Assembly: GCF_013300825.1 (NCBI RefSeq)
Contig: NZ_JAAIMY010000004.1
Coordinates: forward strand, 62,001 to 126,000
Reading direction: 5' to 3'
DNA: 64,000 nucleotides
Origin: Blautia wexlerae
GTDB taxonomy: Bacteria > Bacillota > Clostridia > Lachnospirales > Lachnospiraceae
The translations under genes and the position numbers were made by a program. Under the pieces are notes generated by a model. It did not search any database and was not told where the DNA came from. It saw only the letters and a program-made list of their open reading frames with translations. Within the stretch, counting starts at the first letter, position 1, and the number at the start of each line of letters is the position of its first letter. Below are positions 1 to 7,558 of the stretch, one piece after another.

Positions 1-694
1 CCTTTTGTTTTCGCAAAAAATTAAAATTTCTTTTCAGTCTTTCTGCTGTTTTCCTCATGATTTTCCATTCTTTTTCTACTTTCTCCGGATTGTCTGATTC
101 ATAATACGCATCCGCAATTGGTACCACCATAGCAAGATGACAAAGCTGCCATAGATGCATATCCGTTACTTTCTGGTATGGTATATGAGCATGCCTCAAT
201 ATCTCTGAAAACTGCTTAGTTCTTTCGGATTTATTTCCTGATATTTCTGCAAATGTTGTCGGCTGAATCAACCTTGGAGTAAGTGCTGCATCAAGGATAC
301 CATCATCATTTATACTTCCGCCTGCTCCTGGAAAAGCCGGTAATATTCTTCCTTTTCCGACAATGTCTTCCCATTTATTGTAACTGTCCAGTGAATTTAT
401 CATTGTAACAATCGTATTACTTTTATTATTTTTCAATTCAGTTAGTGCTTCATACAGCTGGTTTTCCCGGACAGTAAGCAAGACAAAATCATAAATATCA
501 TCGTTTGGTAGTTCTCCAAGAATCCTAATCTCTGCCTTTATTACTTCCTGATTTTTCTTATATTGCAATCCATTATTTCTTAAAGCCTCAAGCCTTTTAC
601 CTCTGGCATAAATATTTGTATCATAACCGGCTTCTGCAAATAAAGCCGCATACAAGGATCCAATCACACCAGCACCATAAATTAATATTCTCAT
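1..694 (-). CDS. Ketopantoate reductase-like (ApbA/PanE) dehydrogenase, 3' end outside window
   Basis: The reading frame opens with an ATG at 692-694 and stays open to the window edge, so about 231 N-terminal residues are visible. The protein begins with a beta strand followed by the dinucleotide-binding motif GAGVIG (about residues 7-12), then an acidic/basic segment suited to NADPH, and a mid-region containing PGAGGS typical of the ketopantoate reductase fold. Members reduce 2-dehydropantoate with NADPH, but Clostridia carry many paralogues of unknown substrate, so the exact reaction is not claimed. The downstream ZIP fragment at 714-1040 is on the same strand. The C-terminal substrate-binding domain is not fully seen. 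Confidence 0.8.
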   Translation of the reverse strand, partial: MRILIYGAGVIGSLYAALFAEAGYDTNIYARGKRLEALRNNGLQYKKNQEVIKAEIRILGELPNDDIYDFVLLTVRENQLYEALTELKNNKSNTIVTMINSLDSYNKWEDIVGKGRILPAFPGAGGSINDDGILDAALTPRLIQPTTFAEISGNKSERTKQFSEILRHAHIPYQKVTDMHLWQLCHLAMVVPIADAYYESDNPEKVEKEWKIMRKTAERLKRNFNFLRKQK

Positions 695-713
695 AAGAAT
701 CATTCCTCTCCTC

Positions 714-1040
714 TTACCCCAGTGCCACATCCAAGATCATCATCAAACTAAATCCAAGTGCAAAGAAAAGCGTACCGATATTCGAGTGCTGTCCCTGAGA
801 CATTTCCGGAATTAGTTCTTCAACCACGACATATAACATAGCTCCTGCTGCAAAGCTGAGTAAATATGGTAATGCCGAGATTACCAGCTGTGCGACAAGA
901 ATCGTCATTACTGCTCCAATCGGTTCAACAACTCCTGAAAGTACACCTCCCAGAAATATCGAACATTGTATTTCTCCTAAGTCCACTTGGTCTCCGAGTT
1001 TGTTGTAACTAATTATATCTTCTTTTGCATCAAAATTCAA
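714..1040 (-). pseudogene. C-terminal fragment of a ZIP-family metal transporter
   Basis: The 108-residue frame contains about three hydrophobic helices and the ZIP-type segment SGVVEPIGA followed by AAGAMLYVVVEELIPE, where the conserved His/Glu residues of ZIP helices would sit. Family members are usually about 260 residues, so the first half, including the earlier metal-binding helix, is missing. The break coincides with the start of the GC-rich mobilization remnant (from about 1045), which suggests that insertion or deletion removed the 5' end. The first roughly 20 residues of the frame do not look like ZIP sequence. A functional transporter is unlikely. Confidence 0.7.
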
Positions 1041-1109
1041 TTCACCTCTTTGCCATTTTCAAGCCTCCGAATTGTAGTATTAGTAGAGGGGAAAACGAGG
1101 GAAGGGTTA

Positions 1110-1200
1110 CGGTAGCAAGCACAGCCAGCGAGTACCCACTGGCGGATTTTGTGTTTAGGGGGACCCCTGCCCCTAAACACAAAAATTGCTTGCTGGGATA
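1110..1200 (+). other. Candidate oriT region of a mobilizable element
   Basis: A perfect 15-bp inverted repeat (arms 1147-1161 and 1170-1184, core TTGTGTTTAGGGG) with an 8-nt loop lies immediately upstream of mobC. It is nested inside a second repeat: AGCAAGCA at 1114-1121 and TGCTTGCT at 1187-1194. A hairpin followed by a TTGCTTGCTGGG-like stretch just 5' of a mobC/relaxase pair is the usual layout of transfer origins in Clostridia mobilizable elements. The nic site is not determined. Confidence 0.55.
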
Positions 1201-1236
1201 GTTCCAGATCCTTATGAGAAACGGAGGCGAAGCGGA

Positions 1237-1566
1237 ATGGCAAATCGGAAACGGAACATCCAGATGAAGTTCTGGGTGACGGAGGAGGAGAAGCGGCTCA
1301 TCGACGAGAAGATGGCCCAGCTCCCCACAAAGCGGTATGAGGCATACCTGCGGAAAATGGCGATTGACGGATACATCATCCAGGTGGACACCACCGACAT
1401 TAAGGAGATGACAAAGGCCCTGGGCTCCATCGGCCGGAACATCAGCCAGATCGCCAATAGGATGAACGCCGGGGGCCCTGCTTATCAGGCCGATATGGAG
1501 GAGATACGGGAGAGATTGGAGCAGATATGGCAATTACAAAGACGCATCCTATTAAGTCAACGCTGA
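1237..1566 (+). CDS. mobC: MobC-family mobilization (relaxosome accessory) protein
   Basis: The 109-residue protein starts at ATG 1237, chosen because GGAGG lies nine bases upstream; an earlier in-frame ATG overlaps the oriT hairpin. The N-terminal half is a ribbon-helix-helix-like DNA-binding segment (FWVTEEEKRLIDEKM) and the C-terminal half carries the MobC signature IGRNISQIANRMN. MobC proteins bind oriT and help the relaxase open the DNA. Its 3' end overlaps the relaxase start at 1527, the normal arrangement. The gene itself looks intact, but with the relaxase broken it is probably a relic. Base composition is visibly GC-richer than the chromosome around it. Confidence 0.8.
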   Translation: MANRKRNIQMKFWVTEEEKRLIDEKMAQLPTKRYEAYLRKMAIDGYIIQVDTTDIKEMTKALGSIGRNISQIANRMNAGGPAYQADMEEIRERLEQIWQLQRRILLSQR

Positions 1567-1695
1567 AAGCGGCCATCGACTTATATCTGCAATCCAGACA
1601 AGACGGATGGGAAGCTTCTGGTGTCCTCCTTCGGCTGCACCGCGGAGACCGCCGACATTGAATTTGTATGGACCCGCCGCCATGCCATCGATAGC
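1527..1695 (+). pseudogene. 5' remnant of a relaxase/mobilization nuclease, frameshifted
   Basis: From ATG 1527 the frame reads MAITKTHPIKSTLKAAID and then loses homology. Skipping one T at about 1581-1582 restores the typical continuation YICNPDKTDGKLLVSSFGC and the block ending TRRHA. This pattern (KTHPIKSTL, YICNPEKT) is characteristic of VirD2/MobA-type relaxases of Clostridia integrative elements, which are normally over 400 residues. Homology stops near 1690, where an opposite-strand replication-protein fragment begins. The gene is therefore doubly broken, by a one-base insertion and by truncation. Confidence 0.7.
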
Positions 1696-1963
1696 TCTCC
1701 CGCTCCCGCATCCGGTCCCGTCCCTTCCGGTCCGAGCCCTGGGGGGTGGGGGGATTGATTGGACAGGATTTGATCCTTCCGTACTTGATAGATCTTTTTT
1801 TTGTTTTTTCTTTACTTGATCTATTAGTATTTAATTGTGCGGGGTTTTCCTGTTCAGGTTCTTCCGGTTTTGGTTCCGGCGGTCTGGGCTGCTCCAGGAT
1901 GGTGTACTCGATGGCGCCGAGCTGGCCGTTGGGTTTTCGCCCCTGTATCGCCGCCCGGCCTCC
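1688..1963 (-). pseudogene. Internal fragment of a replication-initiator (RepA/DUF6017-type) protein
   Basis: On the minus strand an open frame reads GRKPNGQLGAIEYTILEQP, then a Pro/Glu-rich stretch, then an Asn/Thr/Lys-rich linker and NPPTPQGSDRKGRDRMRERE. This resembles, from memory of the family, the low-complexity linker between the RepA N-terminal domain and the C-terminal DUF6017 domain of plasmid/ICE replication initiators in Lachnospiraceae. Neither flanking domain is present. The fragment abuts the relaxase remnant head to head near 1690, so this is a recombination scar. The family assignment is tentative. Confidence 0.4.
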
Positions 1964-2067
1964 CATGAGGGAAAGAATATGGGCGGCTTCATTTGCGCCG
2001 CCCACAGGCGAAAAATAAGGGGATTTCCCACCCGTTTTCATACAGTTTTGCGTGCCCCCGGCAGGGC

Positions 2068-2106
2068 ATAAAAAAACGCCACAGGTTTGTGTTACCCATG
2101 GCGTTG
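2068..2106 (-). terminator. Rho-independent terminator downstream of the serpin gene
   Basis: The stem AACGCCA...TGGCGTT is followed on the minus strand by a run of seven T (plus-strand A run at 2069-2076), about 50 bases after the serpin stop codon. Confidence 0.7.
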
Positions 2107-2153
2107 CCCCGGCAGATGGCCGGTCTGTTTTGTTTTTTGTGGGTATAGGCTTA

Positions 2154-3389
2154 TCAGGAAACTGACATGACCTTGCCAATGAACAGGACTTCATCATTAT
2201 TTCTGTCATAAATCAGAAATGCAAATGGGCGGGTAAGCTCCACGGTTTTGATAATCGGTTCATCTTCCACTGCAGCAGACATACACTCCATGGTAACTGC
2301 CGTCACTGCAGCTGCCTTCGTGCCGTTTTCATCCAGCTCCAGTTTTGTTTTCTGTAGTATAGTATCCACATTTACGTTTTGGTCTGCAATACCGGAGAAA
2401 TCAGCATTGCTGGAAAATATATTGTCCAGCCCCAGATTTGAGAGCATATCGTTCAGAACGGTGCTCGTTTCAAAGTTAAGTTTTGGCATCTTGCAGTCAA
2501 CTGCATCATATTCTGGATTGGATTTCAGGAGTCCGCTAATATCCAGATCCTCCAGAGTGAAATCACCTTCATCATATGGCAGGATCCCTATGAAACTTAA
2601 CCCGTTGGCATAATCCCTGCCAAAAGCAGTAGACTTGTCATTTTCATAATACTGGTTTCCTGTACAGGTCATATATTTTGTCTTTTCTATTTTTCCAAAA
2701 TTTTCTTCTGTATCAGAAACATTCCAAGGTTCCCCGCTCCATCCGGATTCAAAATACAGGGAATTGGTCAGGCACAGTCCCGTATTGTCATTGATCAGAT
2801 CCGGAGTAATGATCTTCGGGATCAGCCCTTCTGTATTTTTGTCACACCAGGAATTGATGATATCACATGTTTCCTCCGTGGCAGAAAAATCTACAGCCTT
2901 CACTTCTGCCCCAAAACTATTCGATACCGTATTCTTGAATTTCTCCTGAAGTGTTAACCCATCATCCATCCAGACCGCATCTGCTATCTTTACTTTTGAC
3001 TGATATCCGTAACTCTCATCTTCAGTATTGTATGCCTGAATCTTGTCCAGATACTCCTTTGCATAGGAGGCAAAATCACTGGTTCCCAGATAAGCACTCA
3101 GAACTTCTTTTGTCTCTCCTTTCGCACCTTCTGCAATCATGCCGAGTGCAAAATTCAAGCTTGTCGGGCTGAACATAATGTTTTTACCAGAAGCTTCCGT
3201 GGAGAGCATGTCTATCAATTTTACGGAATTTTGTAATGCTGTAGTTTTGTCAATATTGGTTTCAGTTTGCACAGTTTCATTTGAAGTAAGAATTTCGCTG
3301 GCTGCTGCGGTATCAACATATACGCTGACAGCTGGCATCACTGCTGTCAGTGCTGTCATTATCCCAGCCAGAAGTTGGTTTCTTCTCAT
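2154..3389 (-). CDS. Secreted serpin (serine protease inhibitor)
   Basis: The 411-residue protein starts at ATG 3389, preceded by AGGAGGAACTGCCCT; an upstream in-frame ATG at 3428 has no ribosome site. Residues 1-30 form a signal peptide (basic MRRNQ then a hydrophobic core ending near TAAAS). The body shows serpin hallmarks: FSPTSLNFALGMIAEGAKGETKEV near the N-terminus, NSLYFESGW in the middle, and the hinge ENGTKAAAVTAV before the reactive loop, followed by RPFAFLIYD and VLFIGKV. Serpins trap serine proteases as covalent complexes. Counting from the hinge Glu as P17 places Met-Ser at P1-P1', though the loop is longer than in animal serpins. In a gut organism it could block host or microbial proteases; this role is inferred. 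Confidence 0.95.
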   Translation of the reverse strand: MRRNQLLAGIMTALTAVMPAVSVYVDTAAASEILTSNETVQTETNIDKTTALQNSVKLIDMLSTEASGKNIMFSPTSLNFALGMIAEGAKGETKEVLSAYLGTSDFASYAKEYLDKIQAYNTEDESYGYQSKVKIADAVWMDDGLTLQEKFKNTVSNSFGAEVKAVDFSATEETCDIINSWCDKNTEGLIPKIITPDLINDNTGLCLTNSLYFESGWSGEPWNVSDTEENFGKIEKTKYMTCTGNQYYENDKSTAFGRDYANGLSFIGILPYDEGDFTLEDLDISGLLKSNPEYDAVDCKMPKLNFETSTVLNDMLSNLGLDNIFSSNADFSGIADQNVNVDTILQKTKLELDENGTKAAAVTAVTMECMSAAVEDEPIIKTVELTRPFAFLIYDRNNDEVLFIGKVMSVS

Positions 3390-3634
3390 AGGGCAGTTCC
3401 TCCTTTGGCATTTTATATAGTTTAACATGCCGGTCTATTTGCCGTGTAATTTTAGAAAACCAGATTTCTGGATCCTATTTCCTGACAGCCAGAATTTAAA
3501 CATCTGAAATCATCTGAAATGATTACTATACTCTTGCTGTGTATGCCTTTAACAGATGGTATTGAAGGCTTTACAAGAGGGAAAACCTGTTAATTCTTGT
3601 AAACTCTCCGAAAGACAGATCTGTTTACAGAAAG

Positions 3635-3895
3635 TCATATGATCTGCAGAGCCAGATCGCAAAAAAACGGCATCCAAAGATGCCGTTTCGCATTATACAT
3701 AGGGAAAAATCGTACCGTTTTGGCTTTTTTGAATCTCACTATAAATTTTTCTGCATCAATCAGGCTTTTTTCTTTACACTTTGGACAAAACAAAGGGAAA
3801 TTTGTTAATAACGTATCTTTCCTTAATTTCAATCTTGTCTTATTTCCACATTTTGGGCAAAGAATCCATTCCTGATGTTCTGATTCATCGTTCAA
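3635..3895 (-). CDS. Cysteine-rich KTR-motif small protein, C-terminus reads through a terminator
   Basis: The N-terminal 55 residues match the Cys-rich KTR family: LCPKCGNKTRLKLRKDT, then FPLFCPKCK, giving two CxxC pairs that probably bind zinc. Family members are usually about 55-65 residues and are common on mobile elements of Firmicutes; function is unknown. Here the frame continues about 25 residues further through a perfect hairpin (AAACGGCATC/GATGCCGTTT, 3663-3687) with a T run, so the tail is encoded by what looks like a terminator. A small frameshift near residue 58 probably removed the normal stop. It lies 14 bases after the tetR gene on the same strand. Confidence 0.65.
   Translation of the reverse strand: MNDESEHQEWILCPKCGNKTRLKLRKDTLLTNFPLFCPKCKEKSLIDAEKFIVRFKKAKTVRFFPMYNAKRHLWMPFFCDLALQII
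3661..3688 (-). terminator. Terminator for the tetR-KTR transcript
   Basis: A hairpin with arms AAACGGCATC and GATGCCGTTT is followed on the minus strand by seven T. It sits inside the 3' part of the KTR reading frame. Confidence 0.75.
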
Positions 3896-3909
3896 ATCAC
3901 TTCACCCTT

Positions 3910-4524
3910 TCAACTTATCTGCATTTCCTGTAAAAAGTGATCCATATGCTCTTCCAGTAACTTTATCACATGACTTTTGTCTTCTGCTCCATCATATATG
4001 CTGTAAAGCAAAAAAATAGGACCATAAAAATCAAGTGCTGTCTGTCTGGCTTTTCCTTCATCGCCCAGCATTCCTGAAAACAAAGCTTCCATATAAGTTA
4101 ATGGTCCGCTTGCAAGATAATTCTGATATAGCTGTGCCATCTGTGGTTCCCTATACTGTTCCAATGTCAACATCTTACGAAAACAGCTTGAAAATTCTTC
4201 CTCCGTCCAATGAAGAAACTGCACCTTTGTGAACTGCTTAATCTTATCAAATGCCGTTTCTTTATACTCGGCTGTAACCTTTTCCAGATCACCCTCCGGC
4301 ATTTCATACTGCTTTACTCTCTCAATATCCAATGCATTCATTTTTTCAATAATACTGTCCAATATCTCCTGTTTGCTTTTATAATGCTTATACAATGCAG
4401 CCTTGGTTACTCCAAGTTTTGAAGCAATATCATTCATGGATGTTCCCATATATCCACTCTGTGCAAATAACTTCAAAGCTTCTTCCAATATTTTTTCCTT
4501 TGTGTTCTTTTCTTTGCTTTCCAT
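3910..4524 (-). CDS. TetR/AcrR-family transcriptional regulator
   Basis: The 204-residue protein has an N-terminal TetR helix-turn-helix: EEALKLFAQSGYMGTSMNDIASKLGVTKAALYKHYKSK (about residues 14-52). The C-terminal ligand-binding half is helical and is similar to that of the second TetR at 11172-11777 (shared FRKMLTLEQ, LYDGAEDK). It is preceded by AGGAGAG and by a promoter whose spacer is filled by GTTACC-N4-GGTAAC, the centre of a 46-bp palindrome. Autorepression is therefore likely. A near-identical operator stands at 10384-10425 before the ABC operon, so that operon may be a second target. The inducer is unknown. Confidence 0.92.
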   Translation of the reverse strand: MESKEKNTKEKILEEALKLFAQSGYMGTSMNDIASKLGVTKAALYKHYKSKQEILDSIIEKMNALDIERVKQYEMPEGDLEKVTAEYKETAFDKIKQFTKVQFLHWTEEEFSSCFRKMLTLEQYREPQMAQLYQNYLASGPLTYMEALFSGMLGDEGKARQTALDFYGPIFLLYSIYDGAEDKSHVIKLLEEHMDHFLQEMQIS

Positions 4525-4554
4525 GTCTATCTCTCCTGGTTTAAATTTGTTATC

Positions 4555-4605
4555 AAGTTACCTTTTGGTAACTATAATTATAGTTACCAAAAGGTAACTT
4601 GTCAA
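4555..4605 (-). promoter_or_regulatory. tetR promoter with 46-bp palindromic operator
   Basis: On the minus strand TTGACA (4600-4605) and TATAAT (4577-4582) are separated by exactly 17 bases, which are AGTTACCTTTTGGTAAC. A second copy of the 16-bp operator follows the -10 box (4557-4572). The whole interval 4555-4600 is a perfect 46-bp palindrome, so two TetR dimers could block the promoter. Confidence 0.85.
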
Positions 4606-4646
4606 CAGTTATGATTAGAAAATATAAAAGAACCTCGCTAACATGA

Positions 4647-4877
4647 TCATCGCTTCTTAATAACCTGATCTATTAATCCATACTGCAATGCTTCTGTCGC
4701 TGTCATAAAGTTATCTCTTTCCGTATCCCTGCGTATTTCTTCGATTGTTTTTCCAGTATTTTCTGCCAGAATACGGTTTAAACGCTGTTTGCTCTTCTGA
4801 AGTTGATCTGACATAATCTTAATATCCGTTACCTGTCCGTTGACACCATTTCCATGAATTGCAGGTTGATGAATCAT
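4647..4877 (-). pseudogene. C-terminal fragment of a ClpP-type protease
   Basis: The 76-residue frame begins at MIHQP and ends with RDNFMTATEALQYGLIDQVI. This corresponds to the ClpP segment from the catalytic His (HQP) through the catalytic Asp (ERD), but the N-terminal two thirds with the nucleophilic Ser are absent. Full ClpP is about 195 residues. Directly upstream, on the same strand, is a broken ABC ATPase fragment rather than the rest of ClpP, so this is gene debris and not a variant protease. Confidence 0.75.
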
Positions 4878-4878
4878 T

Positions 4879-5081
4879 ATTTCTGCCTTCTCTTCATTCC
4901 TCCGGAATATGTTTTTACTTTTCTTTTTGCATCTTTTTCAAGATTTACCTGCTCTAAGAGATTTTCACTACGCTCTTTTGCTGTCTTTTTGTCAAGCCCT
5001 TTCAATGCCGCAACATATCATTCTCATAAGGGTACTTTTTCCAGCTCCATTTGCCCCAAGAAGTCCAACCACTCCCGGTTA
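4879..5081 (-). pseudogene. Degenerate ABC-transporter ATPase fragments
   Basis: Minus-strand translation shows two separated pieces. Near 5015-5080 it reads PGVVGLLGANGAGKSTLMRM, containing a complete Walker A motif. Near 4882-5000 it reads KGLDKKTAKERSENLLEQV and VKTYSGGMKRRQK, containing an ABC signature. The pieces are in different frames, the sequence between the Walker A and the signature is largely deleted, and the Walker B half is missing. It is a remnant of an antibiotic-type ABC exporter ATPase. It is fused at one end to the clpP fragment and at the other to an HTH fragment. Confidence 0.65.
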
Positions 5082-5234
5082 ATGACGCAGCAGGAAATAG
5101 CGGATATTACAGGGATAAAACCATCGAATATGGCCCGGTTTGAGAGCGGCGGCAGGGTACCAACGCTGGTTGTATTGGAGAAATATGCGAATGCCCTTGG
5201 AAAACATATTGAAATAAAAATCTGTGATGACTGA
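5082..5234 (+). pseudogene. Truncated XRE/HigA-type helix-turn-helix protein
   Basis: Fifty residues from ATG 5082 read MTQQEIADITGIKPSNMARFESGG and then LVVLEKYANALGKHIEIKI. This is the helix-turn-helix core of an XRE-family regulator of the type paired with HigB toxins. The usual N-terminal leader (30-40 residues) is missing and no toxin gene is adjacent. The Walker A remnant on the other strand ends a few bases upstream, so the 5' end was lost in a rearrangement. Expression is possible, but no ribosome site is seen. Confidence 0.55.
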
Positions 5235-5306
5235 CAGATTTTTATTTCAATATAATCATATATGATACTATTATCAAAAATAGCAAAGCGAAATGGAGGG
5301 AGAAGG

Positions 5307-5409
5307 ATCGTAAGAAAATTAAGGGACTGGTATCCGGGAGCAATTTACCATATCATGCACAGAGGGGTGCGATACCTGGGGGCAGACCCCATGAAATACC
5401 CCCCATGAA
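5307..5409 (+). pseudogene. N-terminal fragment of a REP-associated (Y1-type) transposase
   Basis: After AGGGAGAAGG the frame reads VRKLRDWYPGAIYHIMHRGVR and stops within 11 codons. WYPGAIYHI followed by RG is the conserved start of IS200-like/REP-associated tyrosine transposases, which are normally about 200 residues. Everything after the first motif is gone. The break point carries the REP-like sequence CAGACCCCATGAAATACC, which recurs at 7080-7097. Confidence 0.55.
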
Positions 5410-5460
5410 ATACCCTATTGCAAACCGTTTTATGTTTACCTGTCACTAATGCCAGTGACA
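5383..5460. repeat. REP-like repeat, copy 1
   Basis: CAGACCCCATGAAATACC (5383-5400) is followed by a local duplication of CATGAAATACCC and then by TGTCACTAATGCCAGTGACA (5441-5460), itself an inverted repeat. Both blocks recur near 7049-7097 in the opposite order. GGGGCAGACCCC forms a small hairpin. The position next to a Y1 transposase remnant supports a REP element. Confidence 0.5.
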
Positions 5461-5524
5461 AAATCACCAGGATCTGAGAAAATAAAAATACAAAATAATC
5501 CATAACAGAAAAGAGGTGTAGTAT

Positions 5525-6954
5525 ATGAGAAAAAAATTATGGACAATATTTCCCCTGCTGATCGGGCTTGTACTTCTGACAGCCGGAAGCACCTTCACCG
5601 TTTATGGTGAAAATGACAACACAATTGATGTAGCCTTATTCAAGCTTAACCTTCCAGACGATTGGAGTTATAATCCAGATGATATCAGTGATTACGAACA
5701 TTCCTGTTCTGTCAAGGTATTTAAAGGAACTGACAAAGACAACTCAGAAAACAATATTACCATTAGAGCAACAAAAGAAACAAGCTACGCTTTCCGCAAA
5801 CATCTGCTGGATTCTGACATTGATCTTCATGACTATAAAGATGGGGCTATTGAAAAGACCATTTTGGGTGGTGTAGATTATATACGAATCACAGACAACT
5901 TTAAAAGAACTTACTATATCTATCGTCATGAACCATCCGGTATTACTTATAACATTACTCTTTCCGGAGAAGAAAATGATTCTTCCAAAAATGTTTTTAA
6001 TAATCTGGATCTGAAATTAGAAGACAGGGGAAACGTAGAAGCACCTTACCCCTGGGATGGAACTCCATATACACCCAATCTGCAGAGTGTAACTGTTGGA
6101 GATTATACCATCACTCCAGAGTATATTCCATTTAATGTTTCCCAGGCCGGATTTGAAATCATGTATCACCGATTGCACTGTCCGGAGACCGGATGTATCA
6201 TCAGCTGTATAACACTCTGGAAACTTATGAATATACGGGAAACTCCCTGAATCTTCTATCCTCTGATATAATGAATGAGAAAGGAAATGATCTATCTGCA
6301 GATACTAATGGAAAACTTTATGTTTCTCTCTCAACAAAAAAAGGAATCGTCATAAAAGATGAACAGACCACAACAGAGCATGACATAAGCGGCAACCTGA
6401 CCATGCATCCGTCCGGAGCGTGGGGACTGGCCTATTCCTATAGCAATGATACGGAGAAAATAACATTCCAGGATGGCACCATACTCAAAGAACCTTGGAT
6501 CTTAACCTCAATGGATGATGACGAAGCACGAACCGGTATTTTTAAACAAGTCAGTCTGATTGAGATCGGAAATGAACATATTATGGTATACGGATGTCTT
6601 GTCGGAGATGATGCCCCATATAAAATAGCAGTTTATGATCAGGATGGAAACCAACAGCTGCTTCTTGGTCGCGATCCATCCGATGATTCTGCTTCTTTTG
6701 GCTACATCACCGGAGTAGCAGAGACATCAAACGGATATATTGCAACAGATGGAAATGCCAGAGTACTCTACTTCTGGTCAAAAGACGGAACTCTTCTCGG
6801 CAAAATACAATGCAGCGATATTTTCGGAACTAGCTATCCCTGGCTTGAAGATATGAAAGTCGCAGACGATGGTTCTGCAATGCTTCTTATGACGCAGAAA
6901 CGAGAAGATGAATCCGCAAGTGAATTAATGGTATTCAGACTTACTGGTTTCTGA
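5525..6954 (+). pseudogene. Large secreted protein split by a frameshift
   Basis: Two overlapping frames (5525-6250 and 6193-6954) together give one protein of about 475 residues. The first has AGAGGTG upstream and a clear signal peptide (MRKKLWTIFPLLIGLVLLTAG, cut near YGEN), followed by a compact domain with KLNLPDDWSY. The second frame continues with short beta-rich repeats containing DGNARVLYFWSKDG and KVADDGSAML, reminiscent of a beta-propeller. The switch lies near 6165-6175: adding one base would read PIALSGDRMYHQLYNTLE without interruption. I do not recognise the family. Either a recent mutation or a sequencing error is possible. Confidence 0.7.
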
Positions 6955-6984
6955 TATATTGTAAGCAAATAATCATTCATATTG

Positions 6985-7030
6985 AGGTCTGCCTTTTACA
7001 CCTTTCTGTGCAAAGGGCAGACCTCTGACT
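6985..7030 (+). terminator. Hairpin downstream of the split secreted protein
   Basis: GAGGTCTGCC and GGGCAGACCTC form an 11-bp stem with a loop of about 20 bases, starting some 30 bases after the stop at 6954. There is no clear T run, so terminator activity is uncertain. Confidence 0.4.
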
Positions 7031-7048
7031 GTTGCTGATTTCTCAGTT

Positions 7049-7097
7049 TGTCACTAATCATGCCATGTGTACTCGGGATCAGACCCCATGAAATACC
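7049..7097. repeat. REP-like repeat, copy 2
   Basis: TGTCACTAATCATGCCA (from 7049) and CAGACCCCATGAAATACC (7080-7097) match blocks at 5441 and 5383. With copy 1 they bracket the split secreted-protein gene. Confidence 0.5.
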
Positions 7098-7122
7098 GAT
7101 AATCTGAACTTTTTTGCAGAGT

Positions 7123-7308
7123 TCACATACTTACAAAAAAAGCTGCGCTATATACAGGATTTCTTACATATCCGTATATTCCATCCTGAATTAATCTATT
7201 CTCTGATACATTTTCAAACAAGTTTGATATATGTTTCGCTGAATAATTTAAATACAATCCAAAGATAACAGACAAAATACCAATTATACACTGGCTGATC
7301 ATCTTCAT
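7123..7308 (-). pseudogene. Fragment resembling an isoprenylcysteine methyltransferase-like membrane protein
   Basis: The 61-residue frame has one hydrophobic helix and then ENRLIQDGIYGYVRNPVYSAAF. The pattern GIYxYVRNPxY is the core of ICMT-like membrane methyltransferases, which run to about 150-200 residues. The rest of the gene is missing on both sides. Its start lies inside the end of the lipoprotein-like frame 7214-7558, so two unrelated fragments are joined here. Confidence 0.45.
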
Positions 7309-7558
7309 TATATATTTGTACGGAAATTTTTCCGGATTTGCTGATAATCTTTACCTTAATACTTTCACCGGCGTCCATATCTATATTATGAGAATGTGTC
7401 GAGTTCATCTGTTCAAAAGCTATATCGTAAAAATCTGTATCCGATATCTCATCCCCTATAAATGTAGCTTTATTACATAATCCGCAGGCAGTAAAGACTA
7501 ATATCATATGAAAAAGTATTCCGGATAAAATAATTTTTCTTTTGGTTGCCTTTTTCAT
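7214..7558 (-). pseudogene. Truncated small lipoprotein
   Basis: The N-terminus is a lipoprotein signal: MKKATKRKIILSG, a hydrophobic stretch and the lipobox FTACG with Cys at about residue 25. The mature part reads to IYNEDDQPVY and then changes into out-of-frame sequence shared with the methyltransferase-like fragment (from about 7305). The true C-terminus is therefore lost. The function of this lipoprotein type is not known. It starts next to the stop of the alpha/beta-hydrolase remnant, so it was probably the last gene of the ABC operon. Confidence 0.5.

Noticed and set aside
4854-5081. N-terminal extension of the HTH frame starting at 4854
   Set aside because: The first 76 codons are antisense to the ABC ATPase and ClpP remnants; only the part from 5082 looks like protein.
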